From: Nostoc sp. CMAA1605
GTDB taxonomy: Bacteria > Cyanobacteriota > Cyanobacteriia > Cyanobacteriales > Nostocaceae
Reading direction: 5' to 3'
DNA length: 64,000 bases
Assembly: GCF_021596505.1 (NCBI RefSeq)
Contig: NZ_PJIZ01000005.1
Coordinates: forward strand, 1 to 64,000
Shown: positions 56,140 to 64,000 of the stretch, in pieces
Layout of the letters: every line of letters begins with the position of its first letter
Position numbering within the stretch: the stretch's first letter is position 1
The notes under the pieces: generated by a model
Told to the model about the DNA's origin: nothing
The model's input: the letters and a program-made list of their open reading frames with translations, nothing else
Databases searched by the model: none
Translations under genes and position numbers: made by a program

Positions 56140-56625
56140 CTAAGACATCGCTTGAATGATGTAATCAAAGTAAGGGGCTGTAGCTGCGGCATCTTCTGCA
56201 CTTAATAAGTCTAAAGATGCTGTTTTTAGGCAATTGATAGCTTCTACCATTCCAGGAACAGGAACACCCAAGGAGTTATACATTTCCCGCACTCCGATTA
56301 AACCAATGCTTTCAATTGGTTCTTTATCGCCAGCAAGTACACCATAGGTAATCAGGCGTAAGTACCAGCCATAGTCACGGATGCACAAAGCGCGCTGTTT
56401 ATCACCGTAAGCATTACCGCCAGGTGCGATAAAATCAGGACGCTTCTGCCACAGTTTTTTGGTGGCTTCCTGGACTATCTTTTTTTCGTTTTCCGCTAAG
56501 GTAGCAGCAATGCGTGTTCTTTGTTCACCAGTTTGCAAGAACTCTTTAATGCTCTTGAGTTCGCCACTGCTGGGATAACGCAGTTCGTCGTCGGCTTTGA
56601 GAATAACTTGGCTAATTACAGTCAT
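56140..56625 (-). CDS. apcD: allophycocyanin-B alpha-type subunit
   Basis: 161 residues. Phycobilisome core terminal emitter that passes energy to chlorophyll, preferentially photosystem [41 protein letters not shown] with the bilin-binding Cys, [34 protein letters not shown] and the C-terminus [12 protein letters not shown]. It stands apart from the apcA/B operon, as usual. Confidence 0.96.
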   Translation of the reverse strand: MTVISQVILKADDELRYPSSGELKSIKEFLQTGEQRTRIAATLAENEKKIVQEATKKLWQKRPDFIAPGGNAYGDKQRALCIRDYGWYLRLITYGVLAGDKEPIESIGLIGVREMYNSLGVPVPGMVEAINCLKTASLDLLSAEDAAATAPYFDYIIQAMS

Positions 56626-56770
56626 GATTATTTAAATCACGCGAAGTATTATTTGCTAGTTTAACGAGTTGGAGGTACAGAAGTGAAGAGGGGAAGAATT
56701 AGGGCAGGGGCAGGGGGCAGGGGAACGGGGAAAGAATAACTGTTGACTGTTGACTATTGACTAATGACTA

Positions 56771-58153
56771 ATGACTAATTCTATTTGGCAGCAGGGTGAA
56801 TTAATAGAACTGACGATCGCAGATTTGAGCGATACAGGTGACGGTGTGGGGCGTTTTCAAGAACGGGTGGTGTTTGTGCCGGATACTGTACCAGGCGATC
56901 GCGCTCTGGTACGCTTGGTAAATGTCAAACCTAAATACGCTCACGGCAAACTTAAAGAATTATTACAACCTTCCCCATACCGCATTCGCCCTAGCTGCAT
57001 TGTGGCTGATAAGTGTGGCGGTTGTCAGTGGCAACATATTGATTATGACTATCAACTCATTGCCAAACGGGATCAGGTTATCCAAGCTTTACAACGTATC
57101 GGTGGTTTTACCGCACCATCAGTAGATCCCGTCCTCGTAGCACACTCACCTTTGGATTATCGCAACAAATCCACATATCCATTAGATATTTCTACTACGG
57201 GTCAAGTACAAGCTGGTTATTACCAAAAGGGTAGCCATCAATTAGTGAATTTAAATCAATGTCCAGTCCAGGATTCACGCTTAAATCCATTATTAGCGGA
57301 AGTTAAGCAAGATATTCAACAGCAAGGCTGGACAATTTATGATGAAAACCGCCATCAAGGACAAATTCGCCATTTGAGTCTCCGCATTGGCAGGCGGACG
57401 GGTGAAGTGTTATTAACTTTGGTGGTCAAAGATCAAGATTTACCAAGAATTACTAAGCAAGCCGAGATTTGGCTCAAGCGATATCCCCAACTAGTGGGAG
57501 TGTCATTAAATTACAACCCCCAGCGCACCAATGCTATTTTCGGTGCAGAAACTCGCTGCATTGCAGGGGTACCTTATCTGCGAGAAACATTTGCGGGATT
57601 AGAATTTCAAGTCCGCCCCGATACATTTTTCCAAGTTTCTACGGAAACTGCTGAAGCTCTCTTAAATGTTATTCAGTCACAACTACAATTGCAGGGTGAT
57701 GAAGTCTTAGTTGATGCTTATTGCGGCATTGGTACGCTAACTTTACCCCTAGCAAAGCAGGTACGGCAAGCTATAGGAATAGAATTACAAGCTCAATCAG
57801 TTCAACAAGCGATCGCTAATGCCGAGCGCAACAGTATACATAACGTAACATTTAAAGTGGGTGCGGCTGAGAAATTACTGCCAAACATGGGAATAATACC
57901 GAGTGTAGTCATACTAGACCCGCCACGTAAGGGATGCGATCGCGCTGTCATCGAATCTTTATTATTGTCGAAACCAGAGCGCATCGTTTACGTCAGCTGC
58001 AAAGTAGCTACCCTAGCTCGTGATTTGAAATTACTTTGTGAACATGACTTGTACACTATTGAACGCATCCAACCCGCCGATTTTTTCCCCCAAACATCTC
58101 ATGTTGAAGCCGCCGTCTTTCTTGTGTTATCACATTTTGGCAAGGATACTTAG
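56771..58153 (+). CDS. rlmD: 23S rRNA (uracil-5-)-methyltransferase, RlmD/RumA type
   Basis: 460 residues. TRAM domain at 5-65, four-cysteine iron-sulphur site (CIVADKCGGCQW plus the later Cys in NLNQCPV), SAM-binding DAYCGIGTLTLPLA, DPPRKGCD and the catalytic Cys in VYVSCKVATLARDL. The ATG at 56771 is itself part of a TGACTAA repeat run (MTNSIWQQGELIEL). Methylates a U of 23S rRNA; exact position inferred from family. Confidence 0.9.
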   Translation: MTNSIWQQGELIELTIADLSDTGDGVGRFQERVVFVPDTVPGDRALVRLVNVKPKYAHGKLKELLQPSPYRIRPSCIVADKCGGCQWQHIDYDYQLIAKRDQVIQALQRIGGFTAPSVDPVLVAHSPLDYRNKSTYPLDISTTGQVQAGYYQKGSHQLVNLNQCPVQDSRLNPLLAEVKQDIQQQGWTIYDENRHQGQIRHLSLRIGRRTGEVLLTLVVKDQDLPRITKQAEIWLKRYPQLVGVSLNYNPQRTNAIFGAETRCIAGVPYLRETFAGLEFQVRPDTFFQVSTETAEALLNVIQSQLQLQGDEVLVDAYCGIGTLTLPLAKQVRQAIGIELQAQSVQQAIANAERNSIHNVTFKVGAAEKLLPNMGIIPSVVILDPPRKGCDRAVIESLLLSKPERIVYVSCKVATLARDLKLLCEHDLYTIERIQPADFFPQTSHVEAAVFLVLSHFGKDT

Positions 58154-58564
58154 TCCTTTACAAAAAACTCAAATTGCAAATTTGTAGTCTATTGCATAGT
58201 AAAAATGCTAAAATCGGATTAACATCAAAACATCAATAATTTTGCTCATACAACTAAAGTTGCATAGGCTCTATTCACTAATAAAAAGATTGTTGAAATT
58301 ACAAATCGACGACTTCAAGAGAACTTTATTAACTCTGTAATTCCTATGATTTCTCAACTTGCTAAATGTACTAGCATGAATGAATTCAAGTCGTTTTATG
58401 TATCAACAATCACACAAAATCAACAGAGTCAATGCTCCCCAGCATTTTCAATATCTATTAATCAAGACGTAAGTTTGCAGGCAGTATGACTACCTCAAAT
58501 AATATCAGGCTGTCCGTCAAAACTAACTGATGTCTAGCTAAATGAAAGCTATGGGGTTTCTCTC
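58154..58564. other. AT-rich intergenic region
   Basis: I see no gene, terminator or repeat worth calling here. Confidence 0.4.
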
Positions 58565-59014
58565 GTGATTACCATTTCCCTTCGTCCAGTCGGACGTTAT
58601 TGGGGCACACTTAGTTTCGCCTCAACGCTTTATCTCTGTCCTATTTTAGACTTACTTTTGGCGGAAATTCCAGCCAAATTACAAGCAGAACTGCGGCTAG
58701 GACTCCAAGAAGCCCTAGTTAATGCAGCTAAACATGGTAATAATCTTGATCCGAGTAAAAAAGTTGTAGTCCGCTTTTCCCTAATAGACAATCAATATTG
58801 GTGGGTGATATCAGACCAGGGTTCTGGCTTTAGTCCTACAACTAGTGAAAATGAAGACCCAACCGATTATTTACCACCTGATGAATCAGAAAGTGGCAGA
58901 GGTATGTGTCTGCTACACCAAATTTTTGATCAAGTAGAGTGGAATCGCAAAGGAACAGAACTAAGACTGTGTAAGCAAATGGAAAACCGCCCCCGTCTGT
59001 CTTTGAGGCGGTAA
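58565..59014 (+). CDS. anti-sigma regulatory factor (RsbW-type HATPase)
   Basis: 149 residues from GTG 58565. GHKL ATPase boxes: LRLGLQEALVNAAKHGN (N box), WWVISDQGSGF (G1), SGRGMCLLHQIFD (G2). Such serine kinases hold sigma or anti-anti-sigma partners; no partner gene is adjacent. The 3' end is followed at once by minisatellite DNA. Confidence 0.87.
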   Translation: MITISLRPVGRYWGTLSFASTLYLCPILDLLLAEIPAKLQAELRLGLQEALVNAAKHGNNLDPSKKVVVRFSLIDNQYWWVISDQGSGFSPTTSENEDPTDYLPPDESESGRGMCLLHQIFDQVEWNRKGTELRLCKQMENRPRLSLRR

Positions 59015-59368
59015 ATTGGGGATTGGGGATTGGGGATCGGGTACTGGGTATGAGGAAATTCTTTCCCAGTCCCTAGTCCCCAGTCCCCATTCCCTTATTT
59101 CCATGCGTTGGACAGGGAGGGCGGAAATAGAACGATTTAACCAACCAACAGCTTGTTCTAGTCTAGCAAGAGCTTCTTGGGGTTGGTTTTTGAGCAGAAA
59201 TATCATAGCGGCTGCGATTTGTTCACTAGCGCGGGAATTGCGGTTAGACTTGAGGCGATGCCAATCGTTAGGTGAAATACTCAGCCTTTCCATCAGGGCT
59301 TGGGCTAGTTCTAAGTCGCTAAATTCATTGAGTTGATTGGTTTGTGAAACCTGGCTAGGTTGAGACAT
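58961..59368 (-). CDS. small cyanobacterial protein with a repeat-derived tail
   Basis: 135 residues from ATG 59366-59368 (MSQPSQVSQTNQL). The first 90 residues (FSDLELAQALMERLSISPND; QIAAAMIFLLKNQPQEALAR) look like a conserved small helical cyanobacterial family. The C-terminal 45 residues (EIREWGLGTRDWERIS and on) are translated minisatellite, and the frame then overlaps the 3' end of the anti-sigma gene by 54 bases. Confidence 0.65.
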   Translation of the reverse strand: MSQPSQVSQTNQLNEFSDLELAQALMERLSISPNDWHRLKSNRNSRASEQIAAAMIFLLKNQPQEALARLEQAVGWLNRSISALPVQRMEIREWGLGTRDWERISSYPVPDPQSPIPNLPPQRQTGAVFHLLTQS

Positions 59369-59418
59369 AAATAACCATTGGCAACAGTTACATTTACTTA
59401 TTACTGTACTACCTGTAA

Positions 59419-59784
59419 ATGAAGCCGCCAAAAAAATCATCCCAGCAGTCAGGGGAAAATCAAGAATTTGATGTGGAACAAGAACTAGCAGAATTAGAGC
59501 GATCGCTATCGGCGTTTAAACAACGGTATGATCAAGTGCAGCGCGATCGCACCGAAAAGGCACAATGGCAACAACGTCGCCAAGAATTGCAGCACAATCA
59601 GCATCAGACACCAGAAATCAAAGCAGAGTTACGGCAAATTAAACAGCAACTAGAATTGCTAGAACTGAACTTAGAAAGCCAGTTATTTTCTTGGCGTAGC
59701 CTGAAAAAACCTTTCTGGCAAGCTGTTCGCTTTGGCGGTATAGGCGTTATTATAGGCTGGATATTAAAGTCCTTGGTTGCGTAG
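59419..59784 (+). CDS. small coiled-coil membrane-tail protein
   Basis: 121 residues. Charged coiled coil at 15-85 (QELAELERSLSAFKQRYDQV), then a C-terminal hydrophobic segment (AVRFGGIGVIIGWILKSLVA), suggesting a tail-anchored protein. Unknown function. Divergent from the preceding small protein, 50 bp apart. Confidence 0.65.
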   Translation: MKPPKKSSQQSGENQEFDVEQELAELERSLSAFKQRYDQVQRDRTEKAQWQQRRQELQHNQHQTPEIKAELRQIKQQLELLELNLESQLFSWRSLKKPFWQAVRFGGIGVIIGWILKSLVA

Positions 59785-59869
59785 CCTCAATATTGGATTT
59801 TGAATAGAATTAGCTGTTAGCATTCTTTAAATAGTACGCCTTATATTCAAACCCTATCGATAACAGAAT

Positions 59870-61261
59870 ATGGTAAGTCAACGGATTGCAGAAATATTGC
59901 GGAGTGGTCAACCTGATGAGTCTCTAGTGGTTCAAGGCTGGGTGAGAACGAAGCGTGAACTCAAGGGATTTGCGTTTATTGAAGTTAATGACGGCTCATC
60001 ACTAGGTAATTTGCAAGTCGTCATCAATCAGGATTTACCAGACTACGAAGCCATCTTAAAACAAATCAACACAGGCGCGTCAGTGGAAGTTAAAGGCGTG
60101 CTGGTGGCTTCCCAAGGGAAGGGACAGCGCATTGAGTTAACAGCCGATGCGGTGAAAGTCTACGGTGATGCTGATCCCGAAACTTATCCATTGCAAAAGA
60201 AACGCCACTCTTTTGAATTTTTACGCACCATTGGACATTTGCGATCGCGTACCAACTCTTTTGGTGCAGTTTTCCGCGTCAGAAACGCTTGTTCCACAGC
60301 CATTCACCAATTCTTCCAAGAAAGAGGCTTTTTGTGGGTACACACCCCCATTATCACCGCTAGTGACTGCGAAGGTGCAGGGGAACTATTCAGTGTCACC
60401 AGTTTAGATTTAAAGAATGTACCCCGCACAGAAAATCAAGCCATCGATTACAGTCAAGATTTCTTTGCTAAACCCACCTACTTAACCGTCAGTGGACAAC
60501 TAGAAGCCGAAGTCATGGCGATGGCTTTTAGCAACGTCTACACCTTCGGCCCTACCTTCCGTGCAGAAAATTCCAACACCTCCCGTCACCTCGCAGAATT
60601 CTGGATGGTTGAACCAGAAATGGCGTTTTGTGACCTAGAAGGTGATATGGATTTAGCTGAGGCGTTTCTCAAACACATTTTTAATTATGTGTTAGCAAAA
60701 TGTCCAGAAGACATGGAATTTTTCAACCAACGCATCGATAATACAGTCTTAGCTACAGCCGAAAATATCATTAACAATCAATTTGAGCGTTTGACTTACA
60801 CAGATGCTATCAAACTATTAGAAAAAGCTGATGTGAAATTTGATTATCCTGTAAGTTGGGGCTTAGATTTGCAATCAGAACATGAGCGTTATTTAGCAGA
60901 ACAACTTTTCAAAAAACCAGTCATCGTCACAGATTATCCCGCACAAATTAAAGCCTTCTATATGCGCTTGAATGATGACGAAAAAACCGTCCGTGCAATG
61001 GATATCCTTGCACCGAAAATTGGGGAAATCATCGGCGGTTCACAACGGGAAGAACGTTTAGATGTCTTAGAACGTCGTGTGTTAGCCCAAGGAATGAAAC
61101 CTGAAGATTTATGGTGGTATCTCGATTTACGTCGTTACGGTACAGTTCCTCATGCTGGGTTTGGTTTGGGTTTTGAAAGACTGGTGCAGTTCATCACAGG
61201 TATGGGTAATATTCGTGATGTGATTCCTTTCCCCCGTACACCACAAAACGCTGAGTTTTAA
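59870..61261 (+). CDS. asnS: asparaginyl-tRNA synthetase
   Basis: 463 residues. OB-fold anticodon-binding N-terminus ([20 protein letters not shown]), then the class II core: [40 protein letters not shown] (motif 2), [20 protein letters not shown] (motif 3). ATG 59870; strong terminator after the stop. Confidence 0.95.
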   Translation: MVSQRIAEILRSGQPDESLVVQGWVRTKRELKGFAFIEVNDGSSLGNLQVVINQDLPDYEAILKQINTGASVEVKGVLVASQGKGQRIELTADAVKVYGDADPETYPLQKKRHSFEFLRTIGHLRSRTNSFGAVFRVRNACSTAIHQFFQERGFLWVHTPIITASDCEGAGELFSVTSLDLKNVPRTENQAIDYSQDFFAKPTYLTVSGQLEAEVMAMAFSNVYTFGPTFRAENSNTSRHLAEFWMVEPEMAFCDLEGDMDLAEAFLKHIFNYVLAKCPEDMEFFNQRIDNTVLATAENIINNQFERLTYTDAIKLLEKADVKFDYPVSWGLDLQSEHERYLAEQLFKKPVIVTDYPAQIKAFYMRLNDDEKTVRAMDILAPKIGEIIGGSQREERLDVLERRVLAQGMKPEDLWWYLDLRRYGTVPHAGFGLGFERLVQFITGMGNIRDVIPFPRTPQNAEF

Positions 61262-61280
61262 TATCACTATCAATGAGACG

Positions 61281-61308
61281 AAAAAAACCCGCGTTTGCGG
61301 GTTTTTTT
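61281..61308. terminator. bidirectional terminator
   Basis: AAAAAAACCCGC-GTTT-GCGGGTTTTTTT; serves asnS (plus) and the converging Rpn-family gene (minus). Confidence 0.92.
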
Positions 61309-61315
61309 TGAGATT

Positions 61316-62089
61316 TTAAGAGTTTTGCATCTGTTTTTGTAAAGTCTGAACTTGTTCAAGAGATAATTCAGTTACTTGAGCAATTTGCTCTAAATCCATA
61401 CCTATTTGCAGTAAATTTAAAGCTAACTTTCGTGTTGCTTCAACTCGACCTTCTGCTCGACCTTCTTGGAGAATTTCCTGATAAATGACTGATTCGCGCA
61501 TAATCTCACTCCTGAAAATTCTACTAATTACATCTTTTTGTAAGACGATACCTGCTAGAATTGCGCTGGCTGCTGCTATGTTTCTTTGTAGCTGTTGATC
61601 TGTAATTGCTTCCACCGCCTTTGCTACTTCATTTAATACCATTGTAGGATCTTTAGTCTGACTTAAGGCAGCGAAGGGTAATAAGCCAGGAACAGTCATA
61701 AACCTTTCTGTTGGTTCTTCCCATAGGCGTATGACCTCAAACTCATGGTAAGTTTTTTCTAACCGAAAGTCGTTTTTATTGACCAATGGAGAAGCGGTTT
61801 TTCGCAAGTAGATAACTACTTGACGCATTTGTTTTTCAGGAAAACGACGATACACCCTGATGCGATAATCTAACATCCGAAAGGGCATATCTTCGTCTGC
61901 ATCGGTTTGAAATTCAGTATGTAGAACTAGGTTATCCGACTGTAATAAGATTAACGAATCAGCGCGGATAGGTTCGTTGGATAGTTCCGTAGGACTTAAC
62001 TCTGTGAGTTTAATCGGTGAACCTAGTAACCAGGTGGCTAAGTCGTCTTTGAAATTTTCAGCAATAAATTTACAAATATTGTCATACAT
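61316..62089 (-). CDS. Rpn-family recombination-promoting nuclease/transposase-like protein
   Basis: 257 residues. YDNICKFIAENFKDDLATWL, RADSLILLQSDNLVLHTEFQ (PD-(D/E)XK-type core D and E-x-Q), RVYRRFPEKQMRQVVIYL, and a C-terminal helical tail with LSLEQVQTLQKQM. Many copies occur in filamentous cyanobacteria. ATG 62087-62089. Confidence 0.85.
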   Translation of the reverse strand: MYDNICKFIAENFKDDLATWLLGSPIKLTELSPTELSNEPIRADSLILLQSDNLVLHTEFQTDADEDMPFRMLDYRIRVYRRFPEKQMRQVVIYLRKTASPLVNKNDFRLEKTYHEFEVIRLWEEPTERFMTVPGLLPFAALSQTKDPTMVLNEVAKAVEAITDQQLQRNIAAASAILAGIVLQKDVISRIFRSEIMRESVIYQEILQEGRAEGRVEATRKLALNLLQIGMDLEQIAQVTELSLEQVQTLQKQMQNS

Positions 62090-62162
62090 AATTTAAATAA
62101 ATTAAGATGATGTAATTTAAATAAATGTAAAGTTTGATGGGTGTTAGCACATCTAACACCCA

Positions 62163-62504
62163 TCAAACTTTACTGAATAAATGTAATTTAGGAATTTTGC
62201 CGTTAGGATACTTCACTAAATTAGCTAACTCGTCTAATTGGGTGATGGCTTCTGCACCCTCACATTTCATTAACTCGCGGTCATCCCACATTTCCATCCA
62301 AGTGATCCCATAGTCAGAGACTAAAAACCGAATTAAGTGTTTTTCTTCTAAACTCACCATGAAGGAAGCACTTCTCATTTGGTCGCCACAAGTATAGAAA
62401 GATGTAGTGTACCCTTTATTCTCCAGCGCGATCGCCAGGGCTTGTAAGTTAATTACCAAGTCGTGAATGAATTCTTGATGTTGTTGCGCTAATCTGAGAA
62501 ACAT
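62163..62504 (-). CDS. DUF1815 family protein
   Basis: 113 residues. FLRLAQQHQEFIHDLVINLQ, SFYTCGDQMRSASFMVSL, RFLVSDYGITWMEMWDDREL match a conserved cyanobacterial family of unknown function. Start ATG 62502-62504. Confidence 0.8.
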   Translation of the reverse strand: MFLRLAQQHQEFIHDLVINLQALAIALENKGYTTSFYTCGDQMRSASFMVSLEEKHLIRFLVSDYGITWMEMWDDRELMKCEGAEAITQLDELANLVKYPNGKIPKLHLFSKV

Positions 62505-62643
62505 AAGTTTTCTCCTACTGCGATCGCAGTTAAGCTAGGACGAAGTGAAGATTGATCTTGAAGACGAGACAGAAGGGAAGAGGGTTCTTTGATATTGTAT
62601 TATTCTTCACTCAGTTTAGTTTTTCCCAGTCGTTCTACTTAAA

Positions 62644-63159
62644 TTAAATTTGCAAAGCTGTTCTAATATCTTTAACTATGACTTGAGGCTGGGCTGTAAC
62701 ATCTATACATACAGCGTCTATAGGTTCTTCTAGAGTCGTAAATTGACTCGTCAAGAGTGTGGGGTTCATATAGTGATTTTGACGGGCTTGCAGTCGTTGC
62801 TGAATCACATTGTAAGACCCTTTGAGGTAAACTAGTTTGACGCGATCGCCTACGGTGGGCGGAGCATCGTCCTTATCTATGACTAAAAATTGACGATAAC
62901 TTGCTTTGAGTGCAGAACACGCCAGCACAACGTTTCTATTTTCTTGCAACCATTGCTTAATTGCCGTTTGTAAATCTTGTAACCAGGGTATCCTATCCAC
63001 ATCACTCAAAGGAATACCACGGCGCATTTTCTCAACGTTTGCTGGCGAGTGGAAATCATCTGCGTCAATAAACTCCCAGCTTAAGGATGCTGCTAGCATT
63101 TGCCCTATAGTGGTCTTCCCAGACCCAGAAACACCCATCAGCAGAATAATCATTATCAA
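62644..63159 (-). CDS. gntK: gluconokinase
   Basis: 171 residues. P-loop MGVSGSGKTTIGQ, IDADDFHSPANVEKMRRGIP (substrate site), VLACSALKASYRQFL, LQARQNHYMNPTLLTSQF. Phosphorylates gluconate to 6-phosphogluconate for the pentose phosphate route. The start may be the second ATG (MIILLMGVSG), two codons in. Confidence 0.92.
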   Translation of the reverse strand: MIMIILLMGVSGSGKTTIGQMLAASLSWEFIDADDFHSPANVEKMRRGIPLSDVDRIPWLQDLQTAIKQWLQENRNVVLACSALKASYRQFLVIDKDDAPPTVGDRVKLVYLKGSYNVIQQRLQARQNHYMNPTLLTSQFTTLEEPIDAVCIDVTAQPQVIVKDIRTALQI

Positions 63160-63802
63160 GTGTCCAGTAAGGAATTGAGTTAAAGGTACATCTAAATTTT
63201 TACCCTAAAACCTTGCCTAGCAATACTTCCTGAACTGAAGTGTGTCTCTATCATTTTAACAAAATGTGGGGGTTTAAGTCCTCAGTTTTCATCGAGCCTC
63301 CAGTGTTGTGGCTCTTTCTAAATCCCCGTTACAACACAGAAAAAGCAAATGAGGAATTGTTGTAAACTGTTGGTTTCCTGAAAAGCGTCCAACAGATAAC
63401 ACCTTAGCGATTATACCAATTCGCAATTCGCAATTCGCAATTCGCAATTCGCAATTCGCAATGGACTTCTCTACGAGACGCTGCGCGTAGCTTGCTTCCC
63501 CGTTCGCGGTAACGTTGCGTAGCAAAGGGGTACGTCCCGCTACGCTCTAAGGGCAGCTATGCCTTAGACTTTACGCAATTAAGAAAGTCAGATACGTCTT
63601 GGTTTTAAGCTTTGCATCTGTTGCTTAATTTTGGAGAGTTGGTATTACCCATGAAATGAAGAGTAAAATTTCTTGTTTTTAGGAAATTCCAGAAAGTTCC
63701 GTCACACCCCTACACCCTTATTCCTTTTCGCAATAATTAAGCTATCAGCTGTCAGCAGTCAGTTAATTATTGTAAAGCTGACGGCTGAACGCTGATAGCT
63801 AG
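63160..63802. other. repeat-rich intergenic region
   Basis: Five tandem TTCGCAA units at about 63419-63460, a palindromic interspersed element around 63470-63550 that includes the inverted GTAGCTTGCTTCC core, and an inverted repeat AGCTATCAGC(T/G)GTCAGC to GCTGAACGCTGATAGCT at 63740-63800. No gene supported. Confidence 0.55.
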
Positions 63803-64000
63803 TTAGGCCATTTGATTTTCAATCGCCCACCGCGCCAACTCAGTACGGTTGTGGAGATTGGTTTTACCCAACATATTGGAAACATGGCTTTCAACCGTGC
63901 GCTGACTAACGTTTAATTCTTCAGCGATTTCGCGGTTAGCTAAACCCCTAGCCACAAACTGTACTACTTTCAGTTCAGTCGGAGTCAATTGCACATCAAA
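63803..64000 (-). CDS. LuxR/NarL-type response regulator, C-terminal HTH only
   Basis: The gene runs off the right edge; the frame stays open to 64000 (FDVQLTPTELKVV). GerE-type HTH: LTPTELKVVQFVARGLANRE, IAEELNVSQRTVESHVSNML, then TELARWAIENQMA and the stop. The receiver domain would lie beyond the window. Confidence 0.85.
   Translation of the reverse strand, partial: FDVQLTPTELKVVQFVARGLANREIAEELNVSQRTVESHVSNMLGKTNLHNRTELARWAIENQMA

Overview
This window is chromosomal DNA of a filamentous, heterocyst-type cyanobacterium of the Nostoc/Anabaena group. The evidence is apcD (allophycocyanin-B), a phylloquinone-type menB, a carboxysome CcmK-like shell protein, tandem PspA/VIPP1 genes, two glycogen synthases and a XisI protein. 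The GCGATCGC (HIP1) octamer is frequent, and many intergenic gaps hold 7-nt tandem repeats (STRR-like) of the type common in Nostocaceae. I could not run a search, so species and locus names are not assigned.

Layout. 1-3.6 kb: an Omp85 outer-membrane protein gene (minus) and a lipid-A-disaccharide-synthase-related gene (plus), each with one apparent 1-base deletion in a G run. 3.9-18.6 kb: three large minus-strand signalling genes: two giant Ser/Thr kinase-AAA-GAF-histidine kinase proteins that share nearly identical DNA tracts, and a multi-GAF protein. 18.8-20.8 kb: pyrD and a membrane-anchored HTH-like protein with a cluster of GGCAAA repeats upstream. 21.2-23.7 kb: the most interesting locus, a Ro60 (TROVE-vWA) gene flanked by five tRNA-like Y RNAs. 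23.9-30.3 kb: lone xisI, an NB-ARC/STAND regulator, a PD-(D/E)XK-like protein, a CcmK-like gene divergent from menB, a small Cys-rich protein and a DUF721/DciA protein. 30.4-35.5 kb: SPOR-like membrane protein, pspA, vipp1, thioredoxin, aminotransferase. 35.7-43 kb: HNH endonuclease, a small RGSGR-containing ORF, Uma2 protein, metallophosphatase, diacylglycerol-kinase-like lipid kinase, and a Ser/Thr kinase-FGE protein whose 3' end looks like a diversity-generating retroelement (DGR) variable region. 43.6-55 kb: hemC, glgA, M23 peptidase, SH3/peptidoglycan-binding protein, wecB, small membrane protein, pilT, KaiB-like protein, second glgA. 55-64 kb: candidate small RNA, apcD, rlmD, anti-sigma factor, two small conserved proteins, asnS, Rpn-family protein, DUF1815, gntK and the end of a LuxR-type response regulator.

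Main discovery candidate. Between 21.2 and 23.7 kb lie five RNAs that each carry a CYGA-N6..9-GGTTATC motif, close to the Ro-binding strand of vertebrate Y RNAs. Four have acceptor stem, D-arm and T-arm of a tRNA; the fifth has only acceptor stem and T-arm. The Y-type stem replaces the anticodon arm. In four of the five the Y helix is closed by a tetraloop-like hairpin and opens into the tRNA body, so strand order is circularly permuted relative to classic Y RNAs. They surround a full-length ro60 gene, and the fourth lies in its 5' leader. A second strong candidate is the DGR target at 42.78-42.91 kb; no reverse transcriptase or template repeat was seen in the window, so the system would have to act in trans.
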